Shown here piece by piece: positions 9,944 to 20,333 of a DNA stretch of 64,000 nucleotides (the stretch's first letter is position 1; every line of letters starts with the position of its first letter). The DNA is taken from assembly GCA_947175495.1 (NCBI GenBank), contig CAMWNB010000009.1, forward strand, positions 1 through 64,000. The letters are read 5' to 3'. The notes beneath the pieces are model-generated. The model made no database searches and was not told the origin of the DNA. It saw nothing but the letters and a program-made list of their open reading frames with translations. The stretch comes from an uncultured Porphyromonadaceae bacterium (GTDB lineage: Bacteria; Bacteroidota; Bacteroidia; Bacteroidales; Muribaculaceae). The translations under genes and the position numbers were made by a program.

Positions 9944-10503
9944 TATACTTGCGACTGATCTGGAGCTATCTGAAGATAGGATTCTTCGGTTTCGGCGGCG
10001 GTTACGCCATGCTGGCGCTCATAGAGAACGAGATTGTGACGCCTGGATGGATAAGCGAGAAGACATTTACCGACATTGTGGCCGTGTCGCAGATGACGCC
10101 AGGTCCTATAGGTATAAACTCGGCGACGTACATAGGCTATGTGGCGCCGATGAACCACGGCTTCGCGTCGCCGCTGTGGGGATTGCTCGGATCGCTGGTG
10201 TGCACGCTTGTGGTGGTGCTGCCGTCGTTCGTGCTGGTGCGCTATGCCAGCCACTACATACGCCGCCACCGCGACAGCGAGTTCATAGCCGGCATGTTTG
10301 CCGGCCTTCGTCCCGTGGTTGTTGGCCTTATCGCATCGGCGGCACTGCTGCTGATGAACAAGGCCAACTTCGGATCGGAGGAGCCGGACGTGGTAAAGAG
10401 CGTTGCGCTGGCGTGCGTGGCACTGGGCATAAACCTGTTCACAAAGATTCACCCGATATGGATAATCGCCGGCGCGGGCGCAGCCGGCTGGCTGATATTC
10501 TAA
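9940..10503 (+). CDS. Chromate transporter half-protein (CHR domain) 2
   Basis: YLKIGFFGFGGGYAMLALIENEIV...VSQMTPGPIGINSATYIGY; overlaps the upstream gene. Confidence 0.9.
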   Translation: MIYLRLIWSYLKIGFFGFGGGYAMLALIENEIVTPGWISEKTFTDIVAVSQMTPGPIGINSATYIGYVAPMNHGFASPLWGLLGSLVCTLVVVLPSFVLVRYASHYIRRHRDSEFIAGMFAGLRPVVVGLIASAALLLMNKANFGSEEPDVVKSVALACVALGINLFTKIHPIWIIAGAGAAGWLIF

Positions 10504-10516
10504 GAATTCATCAACG

Positions 10517-11320
10517 ATGAAGAAGCGCGGACTGATACTGTTCCCCCACCCTGCTACGGACCGCAACAACGCCTACCCGCAGTGGCGCGATGCTGCGCGA
10601 AAAGCCGGAGCTGAGGTGGAGATAGCATTCTTCGGCGACGCGCTGCCACGAGTCGACTTCGCCGTGGTGCGCGGCTACGATGCCTCCCTATCGGCACGTC
10701 TGGAAAGCGAGGGATGCAGGGTGTTCAACCGCGCCGAGGCTATGGAGCTGAGCCGCGACAAGCGGCTGACGTACAGCCGGCTGCGCGAGTGCGGCGTAAG
10801 CACGCCCGAGTGCGTGTGGGACGTACCGTTCGAGGCGGCGGCCGCTACGCTCGGCGTGCCGTTTGTGACCAAAGCTGCGTGCGGCTCGTGCGGGCGCAAC
10901 GTGTTTCTGACGCACGACGCCGGAGAATACGCCCGCGCGTTGAGCGAATGCGGCGCCGAGGGCGCACTGTCGCAGCGATACTTGGCGGCAAGCCACGGAC
11001 GCGACCTGCGCGTGTGGACCGTGGGCGACAGAGCCGTAGCGTGTGTGATGCGTCGCTCCGACGGCGCCTTGCAATCAAACTACACGATGGGCGGCCACGC
11101 GTACGGCCATACTCTCGACGAGAAAGCGGCACGGCTCGCAGTGGCGGCAGCGCAGAGCATCGGACTTGATTTCGCAGGTGTGGACCTGCTCATTGACGGC
11201 GAGGGCGGTTACACCGTGTGCGAGGTAAACGGCAACGCGGGCTTCCGCACGCTCTACGCCGTGCAACCAGACAACGATCTACTGAAACAATTGATGGAAT
11301 GGATCCTAAAGAAGCTATAA
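10517..11320 (+). CDS. RimK-like ATP-grasp ligase
   Basis: ATP-grasp pattern: DKRLTYSRLRECGVSTPE, VTKAACGSCGRNVFL, DFAGVDLLIDGEGGYTVCEVNGNAGF. Confidence 0.8.
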   Translation: MKKRGLILFPHPATDRNNAYPQWRDAARKAGAEVEIAFFGDALPRVDFAVVRGYDASLSARLESEGCRVFNRAEAMELSRDKRLTYSRLRECGVSTPECVWDVPFEAAAATLGVPFVTKAACGSCGRNVFLTHDAGEYARALSECGAEGALSQRYLAASHGRDLRVWTVGDRAVACVMRRSDGALQSNYTMGGHAYGHTLDEKAARLAVAAAQSIGLDFAGVDLLIDGEGGYTVCEVNGNAGFRTLYAVQPDNDLLKQLMEWILKKL

Positions 11321-12543
11321 ACGAACTGATGACACAGTATCCGGCGTTCAAGACCTTGGGCGCCGGCGCTTTTCACCCTGGCCTTGAGGCGACACTCGAC
11401 CTGGCGGCGCGCTTCGGCAACCCGCAGAAGCAGCTACGCACGGTACATGTGGCCGGCACCAACGGAAAGGGCACTACCGCCAGCCTGATAGCGGCCACGC
11501 TGCAGGCCGCAGGCTACAAGACGGGACTATACACATCGCCCCATCTCACCGACTTCCGCGAGCGCATCCGGGTGGACGGCCGCATGATTGACGGCGAAGC
11601 CATAGCCGACTTTATGGAACGATACCACGCGGGGCGTCCCGAAGGCGACTTTCAACCATCATTCTTCGAGCTGACCACCGTGATGGCCCTGGAGCATTTC
11701 GTCCGCGAGGGCGTGGACGCGGCAGTGGTGGAGGTCGGACTCGGCGGCCGGCTTGACAGCACCAACATCGTGCGGCCCGACCTGTGCGTAATCACCAATA
11801 TATCCATGGACCACACGCAAATACTCGGCGACACACCCGCAAAGATAGCGGCTGAAAAAGCCGGCATCATCAAAGAGGGCGTGCCGGTGGTCGTGGGCGA
11901 AGCCACGGGCGAGGTGCGCGAGGTGTTCGAACGCACGGCGCGCGAGAAAGGTGCGCCGATAATCTTCGCCAATGACAGCGCCGCCACAGCGGCGAGCGGC
12001 GAAGAACGCATCAGCGTGGACCGCTCTCCTTTCGGAGCTTTCGCCACAGAGCTGCACGGCGCCTACCAGGCGGCAAACGCACGCACGGCGCTGACTGCGC
12101 TTGAAGAGCTGCGGCGCGCAGGCTACAGCATCAGCGACGAGGCTGTGCGCACGGCTTTCGCCCGCATAGGCGACACATTGCACGGCCGCTGGCAGACATG
12201 CGACGGTGTGCTATGCGACCCCGGGCACAACGAGGCCGCATGGCGCCATACATCGCGCTATCTTGCGGCGCATCCTGGCATGACAGCCATTTTGGGTTTC
12301 TGCGCCGACAAAGACTTGGGCTCCATAGTGGGGATGCTGCCGTCGGGCGTGCGCTACAGTTGCGTGGCAGCGGACACACCCAGAGCTATCCCTGCAGAGA
12401 AACTGGCAGAAATGATGCGCGAACGCGGCCTTGAGGCGACAGCTTTCGGGAGCGTGAGCGAGGCGGTGGCTGCGGCAAAAAAAGAAGCCGCCGGACCAAT
12501 ATTCCTCGGCGGCAGCTTCTTTGTGGTGGCTGAGTATCTATGA
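11299..12543 (+). CDS. folC: Bifunctional folylpolyglutamate synthase/dihydrofolate synthase
   Basis: VHVAGTNGKGTTASLIAATLQAAGYKTGLYTSPHLTDFRERIRV; EVGLGGRLDSTN; start trimmed to 11299. Confidence 0.92.
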   Translation: MDPKEAINELMTQYPAFKTLGAGAFHPGLEATLDLAARFGNPQKQLRTVHVAGTNGKGTTASLIAATLQAAGYKTGLYTSPHLTDFRERIRVDGRMIDGEAIADFMERYHAGRPEGDFQPSFFELTTVMALEHFVREGVDAAVVEVGLGGRLDSTNIVRPDLCVITNISMDHTQILGDTPAKIAAEKAGIIKEGVPVVVGEATGEVREVFERTAREKGAPIIFANDSAATAASGEERISVDRSPFGAFATELHGAYQAANARTALTALEELRRAGYSISDEAVRTAFARIGDTLHGRWQTCDGVLCDPGHNEAAWRHTSRYLAAHPGMTAILGFCADKDLGSIVGMLPSGVRYSCVAADTPRAIPAEKLAEMMRERGLEATAFGSVSEAVAAAKKEAAGPIFLGGSFFVVAEYL

Positions 12544-12547
12544 TGTT

Positions 12548-14566
12548 TTACTTTTCGGGGAAGGGGGGCGGCGTTACGTCCTCTGCATCGACATCTTCGG
12601 CGTCAGGACCTGCGTCACTGTCGCTTTCCTTGTCGCGGGCAGCGAGAATCTCGTCGGTGCGGCTCACCCACTGACGCTTGCCGAAGATGTGCTCGACATC
12701 GTCGGTGAAGATAACCTCGCGAGCCACAAGCACATCGGCGAGTTCGCCATGACCCTTGGCATGTTCCGTAAGGATGGCTTTCGCGCGTTCGTACTGCTCG
12801 GCAATGATGCGGCTCACCTCCTCGTCGATGATTCGCGCGCGCTCATCGCTGTATGGCTTGGAGAAACCATAGTCCTGGCCGGTTGAGTCGTAGTAACTGA
12901 GATTGGGCAGGCGCTCGCTCATGCCGTAATAGACCACCATGGCGTATGCCTGCTTGGTGACGCGCTCCAGATCGTTGGCCGCGCCGGTGGATATGCGGCC
13001 GAGGAAGATTTCTTCGGCTGCCCGGCCGCCGAGCGTGGCGCACATCTCGTCGAGGAGGGCCTGGGTGGGTGTAATCTGGCGCTCCTCCGGCAGATACCAC
13101 GCAGCGCCGAGAGCCTTGCCGCGGGGTACGATGGTGACCTTGACAAGCGGATTGGCGTAACGCAGATGCCACGACACGGTGGCATGGCCGGCTTCGTGGA
13201 CGGCGATAGCGCGTTTTTCCTCGTCGGTGGTAATCTTGTTGCGCTTCTCGAGGCCGCCGATGATGCGGTCGACTGCGGCGATGAAATCGTCCTTGCCGAC
13301 GGCTTTCTTGTTGTGACGGGCGGCGATGAGGGCTGCTTCGTTGCAGACGTTGGCGATATCGGCGCCGGAGAATCCGGGGGTCTGACGGGCTAGCAGCTCC
13401 ACGTCGAGGTCGCCGTCAATCTTGATGTCGCGCAGATGGACGTTGAAGATAGAGACGCGGTCGTTGAGGTCTGGCAGGTCGACGTAAATCTGACGGTCGA
13501 AGCGTCCGGCACGCAGAAGAGCCTTGTCGAGGATGTCGACGCGGTTGGTGGCGGCGAGTATAATGACGCCGCTGTTTCCTCCGAAGCCGTCCATCTCGGT
13601 GAGCAGCTGGTTAAGGGTGTTCTCGCGCTCGTCGTTGCCGCCCATGTTGGCGTTGCGCCCGCGGGCGCGACCCACGGCGTCAATCTCATCGATGAACACG
13701 ATGCAGGGGGCTTTTTCCTTGGCCTGCCGGAATAGGTCGCGGACACGCGAAGCGCCCACACCGACGAACATCTCGACAAAGTCGGAGCCGCTCATGCTGA
13801 AGAAAGGCACGTTGGCCTCGCCGGCCACAGCCTTGGCAAGCAGCGTCTTACCGGTGCCGGGAGGGCCTACGAGCAGCGCTCCCTTGGGAATTTTGCCACC
13901 AAGATCGGTGTAGCGCTGCGGATTCTTAAGGAATTCCACTATCTCCTCGATTTCTGTCTTGGCCTCGCTGAGGCCTGCTACGTCGCGGAAGGTTACCTTG
14001 ACGGCATTGTCCTTGTCGAAGAGCATGGCTTTGCTCTTGCCGACGCTGAACACGCCGCCGCCACCGGCACCACCGGGGCCTCCGCTCATACGTTTCATAA
14101 TCCAGAACCAGAAAGCAATGAGGAGAATCACGGGGCCGAAGGACCAGAGCAGGCCGGTGAAGCTGTTGCTGCGCTGATACTTGACCTCGCCGGTGAAAGC
14201 TCCCATGGCACGCCATTCGTCGATTTTGGAGTCGAACTTGTCGGCAGAAGGAATATCTGTGATGACCTTGGCCACTACCGAGTGGCCTCCGGGCGCATAC
14301 TGCTCGGACGGGAAGAGCTGCGAGGCGAGCGAATCGGTGAGGAATCCTTCGGCCTGTCGCTTGTCGGAATAGATGATAATCTTGCTGATGCCGTGGTCGT
14401 GCACCACATATCGTTCGAAGTCGCTATAGCTGACATCCTTGGTGATATCATTCTCGTCGATGAACCAGATGCCGGCTATAAAAAGGAGCACGAAGGCATA
14501 CATCCAGTAGAAACTGAATTTTATGCCACCTTTGCCTTTGGGCTTTTTGTTCAGAGGAGTCGCCAT
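12548..14566 (-). CDS. ftsH: ATP-dependent zinc metalloprotease FtsH
   Basis: [26 protein letters not shown] region, HEAGH zinc site. Confidence 0.97.
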   Translation of the reverse strand: MATPLNKKPKGKGGIKFSFYWMYAFVLLFIAGIWFIDENDITKDVSYSDFERYVVHDHGISKIIIYSDKRQAEGFLTDSLASQLFPSEQYAPGGHSVVAKVITDIPSADKFDSKIDEWRAMGAFTGEVKYQRSNSFTGLLWSFGPVILLIAFWFWIMKRMSGGPGGAGGGGVFSVGKSKAMLFDKDNAVKVTFRDVAGLSEAKTEIEEIVEFLKNPQRYTDLGGKIPKGALLVGPPGTGKTLLAKAVAGEANVPFFSMSGSDFVEMFVGVGASRVRDLFRQAKEKAPCIVFIDEIDAVGRARGRNANMGGNDERENTLNQLLTEMDGFGGNSGVIILAATNRVDILDKALLRAGRFDRQIYVDLPDLNDRVSIFNVHLRDIKIDGDLDVELLARQTPGFSGADIANVCNEAALIAARHNKKAVGKDDFIAAVDRIIGGLEKRNKITTDEEKRAIAVHEAGHATVSWHLRYANPLVKVTIVPRGKALGAAWYLPEERQITPTQALLDEMCATLGGRAAEEIFLGRISTGAANDLERVTKQAYAMVVYYGMSERLPNLSYYDSTGQDYGFSKPYSDERARIIDEEVSRIIAEQYERAKAILTEHAKGHGELADVLVAREVIFTDDVEHIFGKRQWVSRTDEILAARDKESDSDAGPDAEDVDAEDVTPPPFPEK

Positions 14567-14568
14567 TT

Positions 14569-14925
14569 TCAGTCGAGGTTGGGGATATCGGTGATGACGG
14601 CGTCGCTCCAGAGCTCCTCAAGGCAGTAGCGCGTGCGTGCCTCAGGCACGAAGATGTGGACCATGACGTCGCCATAGTCCACTACGATCCACTCCGAGTT
14701 GGTGTAGCCGTCGTAGTTATAGGGCTTGATTCGTCCGTGTGTAAGTGCGTAGTCGCGCACGCTGTCGGCGATGGCGCCCACCTGCATGGTGCTGGTGCCT
14801 TCAGCAATGATGAATTTTGCTACGGGAGCAGCCTCGATGGCGCTCATGTCGACAACTGTGATGTTCCGACCTTTGCGGTCGCGGATACCTTCGATGATGA
14901 GTTCTTCTGTTGTATGTTGTGTCAT
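14569..14925 (-). CDS. rsfS: Ribosome silencing factor RsfS
   Basis: VVDMSAIEAAPVAKFIIAEGTSTMQVGAIADSVRD...SEWIVVDYGDVMVHIFVPEAR. Confidence 0.92.
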   Translation of the reverse strand: MTQHTTEELIIEGIRDRKGRNITVVDMSAIEAAPVAKFIIAEGTSTMQVGAIADSVRDYALTHGRIKPYNYDGYTNSEWIVVDYGDVMVHIFVPEARTRYCLEELWSDAVITDIPNLD

Positions 14926-14942
14926 TCAGTGAAATTGAATTG

Positions 14943-14950
14943 CAAATGTA
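14943..14950 (-). promoter_or_regulatory. Putative -7 box (TACATTTG) for rsfS-ftsH
   Basis: Reverse complement of CAAATGTA, 18-25 nt upstream of the rsfS start. Confidence 0.5.
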
Positions 14951-15009
14951 GTGAATTTTCTTTAAAACAATCGCTCAGACACGAATGTTTATGCAAAAAG
15001 CTTGCCAAA

Positions 15010-16269
15010 CTATTCGTAGCGCATGGTTCTGGCAGGGTCGACATTGGCGGCGATGCGCGACGGCAGTACGAGGATGAGCCATGCGGCCACGGCGACGCCG
15101 GCGTTGAGAGCGAGAATGAGCCACCAGTTGATGGCCACGGGCACATGGTCGAGATAATACATCTCGGGGTCGAGCGGGATGAAGCGTGTGCACTTCTGAA
15201 GCAGCAAAATGCCGATGCCCAGGACATTGCCCGCTACCATACCGCGCCCCACGAGGCGCATGGCGGCAGCTACGAACACGCCGCGCACGAGACCGCGCGA
15301 GGCGCCGAGCGAGCGCAGGGTGCCGATGGTGGTGATATGTTCGAGCACGATGATGAACAGACCTGCCACGAGCGTGGAGGCTGCCACAAGAAGCATGAGG
15401 ATAAAGATGACGACGACGTTGGTGTCGAGCAGGTCGAGCCAGTTGAGATAGATGGCGCCGCTGCGGGTGACGTTGTCGACGGGGTAGAGTTTGTCAATGC
15501 CGTCGGTCTGCCATTCGGCCACAAGTGCGCGCTGCAGGCGGTCGGCTACTGCGGCGGCCGAGTCGACGCCTATGCCGCGTAGCTCAATGGCAGTTCCCCA
15601 CCCCGTGCCCGTGCCGCCCACGGCCTGGAGCATACTCAGCGAGGCATAAGCCGTGTTGCGATCGCGCTCGTCCATGCGGCTGTCGAAAATGGCGGCCACG
15701 GTGGCGCGGCGCGCACGAATGACGCCGCCGTCGTTGACGAAGTAGAGCATGGGACGGTCGCCCACGCCAAGGCGCAACGAACGGGCGGTGATAGAGCTGA
15801 GAACTATGTGACTGCCAGTGGAGTCGGCCGCGTAATCAGGCCACTCGCCGGCAACGACGCAAGAGCGCTCGAATGAGTAGTCGTGGGCAGAGGGATCGAA
15901 AGCTGCGAAATATACAGCGGCGAAGTCGCTGTCGGTCTTTACCACGGCCGGCCGACGGGCGGCAAGCACCGCGGAAGCTCCGGGACACACGCTGTCGACG
16001 ATGGCGCGCAGGCGGCCGTCGTAGCGGAGATACTCGTCGGAGACAGCCGTCTCGGGGTCGTAGGCAGGGGTGACGCTCACTTCCGCGTCGAATCCGAGCA
16101 CCTTCTCGCGAATCTCGTCACGGAAACCGCCGACTACGGCCATGGTGAATTCCATGACGGCAATGGCGATGGCCACTCCGGCCACAGCGATGACGGCGCC
16201 GGTGCGCGCGCTACGCGAACTGCCGGCGCCGATGCGCAGGCGCGATGCTATCCAGGCGGGGACGTTCAT
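15010..16269 (-). CDS. LolC/LolE (FtsX-like) lipoprotein-releasing ABC permease
   Basis: N-terminal TM plus MacB-PCD-like region and 3 C-terminal TMs (LVAGLFIIVLEHITTIGTLRSLGASRGLVRGVFV). Confidence 0.82.
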   Translation of the reverse strand: MNVPAWIASRLRIGAGSSRSARTGAVIAVAGVAIAIAVMEFTMAVVGGFRDEIREKVLGFDAEVSVTPAYDPETAVSDEYLRYDGRLRAIVDSVCPGASAVLAARRPAVVKTDSDFAAVYFAAFDPSAHDYSFERSCVVAGEWPDYAADSTGSHIVLSSITARSLRLGVGDRPMLYFVNDGGVIRARRATVAAIFDSRMDERDRNTAYASLSMLQAVGGTGTGWGTAIELRGIGVDSAAAVADRLQRALVAEWQTDGIDKLYPVDNVTRSGAIYLNWLDLLDTNVVVIFILMLLVAASTLVAGLFIIVLEHITTIGTLRSLGASRGLVRGVFVAAAMRLVGRGMVAGNVLGIGILLLQKCTRFIPLDPEMYYLDHVPVAINWWLILALNAGVAVAAWLILVLPSRIAANVDPARTMRYE

Positions 16270-17156
16270 AGGGATTCACGGCGGAATTTGCGTGCGAGAC
16301 AGATGAGCGCGGCAGCGGCCACGGCGCTCGCGACGGCTGCGGGCCATGTGTCACCAAGGCCTACGTTGTCGACGGTGACATCGGGGGTGCCGGCGCGCAT
16401 GTAGTGCCACTGGGCAACAACGTAGATGGAATTGTTGAGGGCGTGTGCGGCGGCAGGCAGCCATATCGAGCGGCTCCAAAGCAGCAGATAGCCGAAGTAG
16501 GCGCCCAACAGCATGCGGGGAACAAAGCCAAAGAACTGCAGATGGACGGCACTGAACACCAGGGCGCTGACCCATATGGCTGCGTGGGCGTTCATGCCGC
16601 CAGTGGAGAGCAGGCGCTGGAGGGCGCCGCGGAAGAACAGCTCCTCGGAAAAGCCGGCGGCGACGCCTATGATGAGGATGTTCATGAGGAGATCAGCCCA
16701 TGTGCCGGTGCCCTGCATCACTTTAATCATGGCCGAAGCGTTGTCTTCCATGCTACGCAACATGTCCATGACGGGTGCAAGGGCGCCGGTGAACTCAATG
16801 CTCTCGTTGAAACTGATGACCACGTTCATAGCCGGGGCGGCCACGACCATGACGGCGAGGGCGGCGACCCACATGCGCGAGCGCACACCACCACGAATTT
16901 CGAGCAGCTGGGCCGGCAGACGGGTGACCATGGCCGCCGTGACGACGGCGGGAGCTATGAGGGCGAGGATGTCCTGGCCGAGGGCGGCGATGCGCAGCAC
17001 GCGGGGCGATGCTGCGCCGAACTTGTAGAGAAGCAATGTGGTGAGCAGGCCTGTGAGGATGTAGCCCAGGATGGCCGTGCAGGCAAACAGCAGCAGACGG
17101 CTGCCGCGGGAGAGCAGCAGCGAGTCGGGTCGAAGATCGGGAAGGTTTCTGGTCAT
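16266..17156 (-). CDS. CPBP family intramembrane metalloprotease
   Basis: SEELFFRGALQRLL and AVHLQFFGFVPRMLLGAYFGYL motifs; start trimmed to 17156. Confidence 0.85.
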   Translation of the reverse strand: MTRNLPDLRPDSLLLSRGSRLLLFACTAILGYILTGLLTTLLLYKFGAASPRVLRIAALGQDILALIAPAVVTAAMVTRLPAQLLEIRGGVRSRMWVAALAVMVVAAPAMNVVISFNESIEFTGALAPVMDMLRSMEDNASAMIKVMQGTGTWADLLMNILIIGVAAGFSEELFFRGALQRLLSTGGMNAHAAIWVSALVFSAVHLQFFGFVPRMLLGAYFGYLLLWSRSIWLPAAAHALNNSIYVVAQWHYMRAGTPDVTVDNVGLGDTWPAAVASAVAAAALICLARKFRRESL

Positions 17157-17866
17157 TGCATGTGAATGTGAAAGTCGCGGGTGATGGCGCGATAGCCGTC
17201 GGCAAAGGCGCCGTCGGCATCGCGTATGGTGAGTGTGGCCGTGTCGCAGGGCCCCGGTTCGAATCCGAATTCCCACAGGCTGCGCTTTGGCGCGGCGGCG
17301 GGAGAGTTGCGCACGAGGCAGTGGCGGCGGGGATGCAAGTGGTGCATGGCAGCCGAGAGCAGGGTGGCATCGTCGGAAGCGCAGGGAAGGACGACTGCCA
17401 GACGTCCGCCCGGTGCAAGCAGTCCGGCTGCACAGCGTGCGGCCAGAGAGTCAAAGCAGAGTGCTCCCGCATGGCGAGCGGCGGCGCGGGCGCTGTCGGG
17501 CGAGCGCAGCGTCTCGGTGAAAAACGGCGGATTGGAGGCCACGAGGTCGAAGGGCACGCCGGGGCGGAAATCATCGAAAGCACAGACATGGAGGCGTAGG
17601 CGATGCGGCCACGGCGATGCGGCAAAGTTGGCCCGTGCGTCGTCGGCAGCTCCGGCATCACACTCCACGGCATCGACGGCAGCCTGCGCCGCACGCTGGG
17701 CAAGCATCAAGGCCACGACACCGCATCCGGCGCCTATGTCGGCTACGCGCCGCGTGGCGGCGGACACGCCGGCCCAGGCACCGAGCAGAACGCCGTCGGT
17801 GCCGATGCGCATGCCGCAGTGCTCGTCGGTCATGGCAAATTGCTTAAACTTGAATATACGGGCCAT
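17153..17866 (-). CDS. trmN6: tRNA1(Val) A37 N6-methyltransferase TrmN6-like
   Basis: MRIGTDGVLLGAWA, DIGAGCGVVALMLAQR, DLVASNPPFF (NPPF catalytic motif). Confidence 0.85.
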   Translation of the reverse strand: MARIFKFKQFAMTDEHCGMRIGTDGVLLGAWAGVSAATRRVADIGAGCGVVALMLAQRAAQAAVDAVECDAGAADDARANFAASPWPHRLRLHVCAFDDFRPGVPFDLVASNPPFFTETLRSPDSARAAARHAGALCFDSLAARCAAGLLAPGGRLAVVLPCASDDATLLSAAMHHLHPRRHCLVRNSPAAAPKRSLWEFGFEPGPCDTATLTIRDADGAFADGYRAITRDFHIHMQ

Positions 17867-17925
17867 TTTGGACGCGAAGTTACGAAAAAATCGGTGTATG
17901 CGTGTGATGTATCAAGAAAATATAT

Positions 17926-17933
17926 TAACTTTG
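17926..17933 (+). promoter_or_regulatory. Putative -7 box (TAACTTTG) for tig
   Basis: TAnnTTTG match 49 nt upstream of the tig start. Confidence 0.5.
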
Positions 17934-17981
17934 CAATCCGAAAAATATTTCAAGCGAATATCAACAACACATATTTATATT

Positions 17982-19364
17982 ATGAATATTACACAGGAGC
18001 CCCTGAGCGAAACCTCAGCAAAGATTGTGGTAAAGCTCGACGAGGCGGACTACAAGGACAAAGTGAAAGCCGAGCTCAAGCGCATCGGCCAGACCCATGT
18101 GATACCCGGCTTCCGCAAAGGCCACATCAGCATTGACCAGCTGAACCGCCGCTTCGGCCGCGAGGTAAAGAGCGACATCATCAACCGCGAGAGCGCCAAG
18201 GCTGTCTACGATTTCATCGAGAAAGAAGGCATCCACGCTCTGGGCAATCCCCTGGCACTGAACGTGACCGAAATCAACCTCACAGACAAAGACTACACCT
18301 TCGAATATGAAATAGCTCTGGCTCCCGCCATCGACGTGAAGCTCGACAAGAGCGTGACTCTGCCGTTCTACACCATCGCTGTCGACGACAAGATGGTGGA
18401 AGAGCAGGACAAAGGCCTGCGTGAGCAGTTCGGCGCCCAGGTGCCCGGCGAGGAAGTGGACGAGAAGGCGCTCGTAAAGGGCACCATCATGCAGCTCGAC
18501 GCCGAGGGCAACGTGCTCACCACCGAAGACGCCATCCAGGTGCTCGACGGCATCGTGGCTCCTTTCACTTTCGCCGACAAGGACCAGGCTGCCCTGTTCA
18601 TGGGCAAGAAGGTGGGCGACAAAGTGCGCTTCAACCCCGCCGCCACCGCCGGCGACAACCTGGCTGAAGTGGCCAGCATGCTCCACATCGACAAGGAAGC
18701 CGCCGCCGACGTGAAGGGTGACTTCGAACTCGCCATTTCCGAAATCATCGTGGCCCGTCCCGCCGAGCTCGGCGACGAGTACTACACCAACGTGTTCGGC
18801 CCCGACAAGGTGCACAACGAGGAAGAGTACAAGCAGGCCGTGAGCAACATGATCGCCGGCCAGCTGCGCCCCAACTCGGAGGCACTCTTCAGCGACGACG
18901 CCCACAAATATCTCGTTGAGACCTACGGCGACGTAAAACTGCCTCTCGACACGCTCAAGCGCATCCTCAAGGCCAACAACCCCGAGGAGTTCACCGACGA
19001 GAACATCGACGCCCGCATGGAAGATATGGTGCCCGGCCTCAAGTGGCAGCTCATCAGCGACGCCGTGTGCAAGGCTCTCGACGTGAAGGTGGAGGAGAAC
19101 GACCTGCTCGGCCGCGCCATTGCCATCGCCCGCCAGCAGTTCGCCCAGTACGGCATGTACAACCTTGACGACGAAACCGTGGCCGACACAGCCAAACGCT
19201 TCCTTGCCAACGACAACTTCCGCGAGCGCATCTACGACGAAGTGCGCAACGGCAAGATGTTCTACGCCGTTCGCCAGGCCGTGACCGCCGACGAAAAGAC
19301 AGTAAGCCTCGACGAGTTCAAAGCTCTCATCGAGGACCGCAACAAGGCCAACGCCACTGAATAA
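17982..19364 (+). CDS. tig: Trigger factor
   Basis: MNITQEPLSETSAKIVVKLDEADY...VIPGFRKGHISIDQLNRRFG; upstream of clpP-clpX; start trimmed to 17982. Confidence 0.93.
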   Translation: MNITQEPLSETSAKIVVKLDEADYKDKVKAELKRIGQTHVIPGFRKGHISIDQLNRRFGREVKSDIINRESAKAVYDFIEKEGIHALGNPLALNVTEINLTDKDYTFEYEIALAPAIDVKLDKSVTLPFYTIAVDDKMVEEQDKGLREQFGAQVPGEEVDEKALVKGTIMQLDAEGNVLTTEDAIQVLDGIVAPFTFADKDQAALFMGKKVGDKVRFNPAATAGDNLAEVASMLHIDKEAAADVKGDFELAISEIIVARPAELGDEYYTNVFGPDKVHNEEEYKQAVSNMIAGQLRPNSEALFSDDAHKYLVETYGDVKLPLDTLKRILKANNPEEFTDENIDARMEDMVPGLKWQLISDAVCKALDVKVEENDLLGRAIAIARQQFAQYGMYNLDDETVADTAKRFLANDNFRERIYDEVRNGKMFYAVRQAVTADEKTVSLDEFKALIEDRNKANATE

Positions 19365-19384
19365 GGCACAACACAACCGAATAA

Positions 19385-19418
19385 GCAGCCGCATCTGACA
19401 GCAGGTGCGGCTGTTTTT
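19385..19418 (+). terminator. Rho-independent terminator after tig
   Basis: CAGCCGCATC tgacagca GGTGCGGCTG TTTTT. Confidence 0.8.
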
Positions 19419-19573
19419 CGTCCCGACATAGTCAAAACGAAAGAAGAAGCAAACGTGCAGCCATCTTGTCTGCGCTGATAAAATGACTTTTGCGCTTTCG
19501 TGTCAGCTTCATAAACCGGCACCATTCCGGGATGATAAAAAAATAATATTCTTTCAAAAAAATCACACCACAC

Positions 19574-19604
19574 TTGTGAAATGCGATTTTTTTTTGTAAT
19601 TTTG
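19574..19604 (+). promoter_or_regulatory. Putative clpP promoter (TTG ... TAATTTTG)
   Basis: TTG at 19574 and TAATTTTG at 19597-19604 with about 20-nt spacing. Confidence 0.5.
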
Positions 19605-19640
19605 AATATTAATCCATTAGACGATAATCACCAATAGGAT

Positions 19641-20333
19641 ATGACAAATAAGAACGACTTCCGTAACTTTGCCGTGCACCATCTCGGCATGAACGGTCTC
19701 GCGCTCGACCAGTACACTTCGGCCACATCAAAGGCCATTACGTCGAGCTACATTTCTCCGACCATTATAGAGGAGCGCCAGCTGAACGTGGCCCAGATGG
19801 ACGTGTTCTCGCGTCTGATGATGGACCGCATCATCTTCCTGGGCACTGACGTAAACGATTACTCCGCCAACGTGATCCAGGCCCAGCTGCTGTTTCTCGA
19901 CAGCTCCGACCCCGGAAAGGACGTGAGCATCTACATCAACTCTCCCGGTGGCAGCGTGTATGCCGGCCTCGGCATCTACGACACCATGCAGTACATCCAG
20001 AGCGACGTCGCCACCATCTGCACCGGCATGGCCGCTTCGATGGCAGCCGTGCTGCTCGTGGCCGGAGCCAAGGGCAAACGCTTTGCGCTGCAGCATTCGC
20101 GAGTGATGATCCACCAGCCTATGGGCGGCGCCCAGGGCCAGGCCAGCGACATTGAAATCACAGCACGCGAGATTCTGAAACTGAAGCATGAACTCTACAG
20201 CATCATCGCCGACCACAGCGGCCAGCCCATAGAGAAGGTGGAGCGCGACTCCGACCGCGACTACTGGATGACGGCAGCCGAGGCCCAGGAATACGGCATG
20301 ATTGACAAGGTGCTCACCAAAGTTCAGCGCTGA
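19641..20333 (+). CDS. clpP: ATP-dependent Clp protease proteolytic subunit
   Basis: [34 protein letters not shown] (catalytic Ser), [10 protein letters not shown] (catalytic His). Confidence 0.97.
   Translation: MTNKNDFRNFAVHHLGMNGLALDQYTSATSKAITSSYISPTIIEERQLNVAQMDVFSRLMMDRIIFLGTDVNDYSANVIQAQLLFLDSSDPGKDVSIYINSPGGSVYAGLGIYDTMQYIQSDVATICTGMAASMAAVLLVAGAKGKRFALQHSRVMIHQPMGGAQGQASDIEITAREILKLKHELYSIIADHSGQPIEKVERDSDRDYWMTAAEAQEYGMIDKVLTKVQR

Noticed and set aside
9106-10569. N-terminal 488-residue extension of the 1091-aa MFS ORF
   Set aside because: Runs antisense through both chromate transporter genes; real start MKTQKDLGFW at 9105 follows a promoter box.
17226-17981. N-terminal extension of the 712-aa trigger-factor ORF
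   Set aside because: Low-quality sequence antisense to trmN6; true tig start at 17982 follows a TAnnTTTG box.
18015-19394. 459-aa minus-strand ORF opposite tig
   Set aside because: Shadow of the trigger factor coding frame, no recognisable motif.
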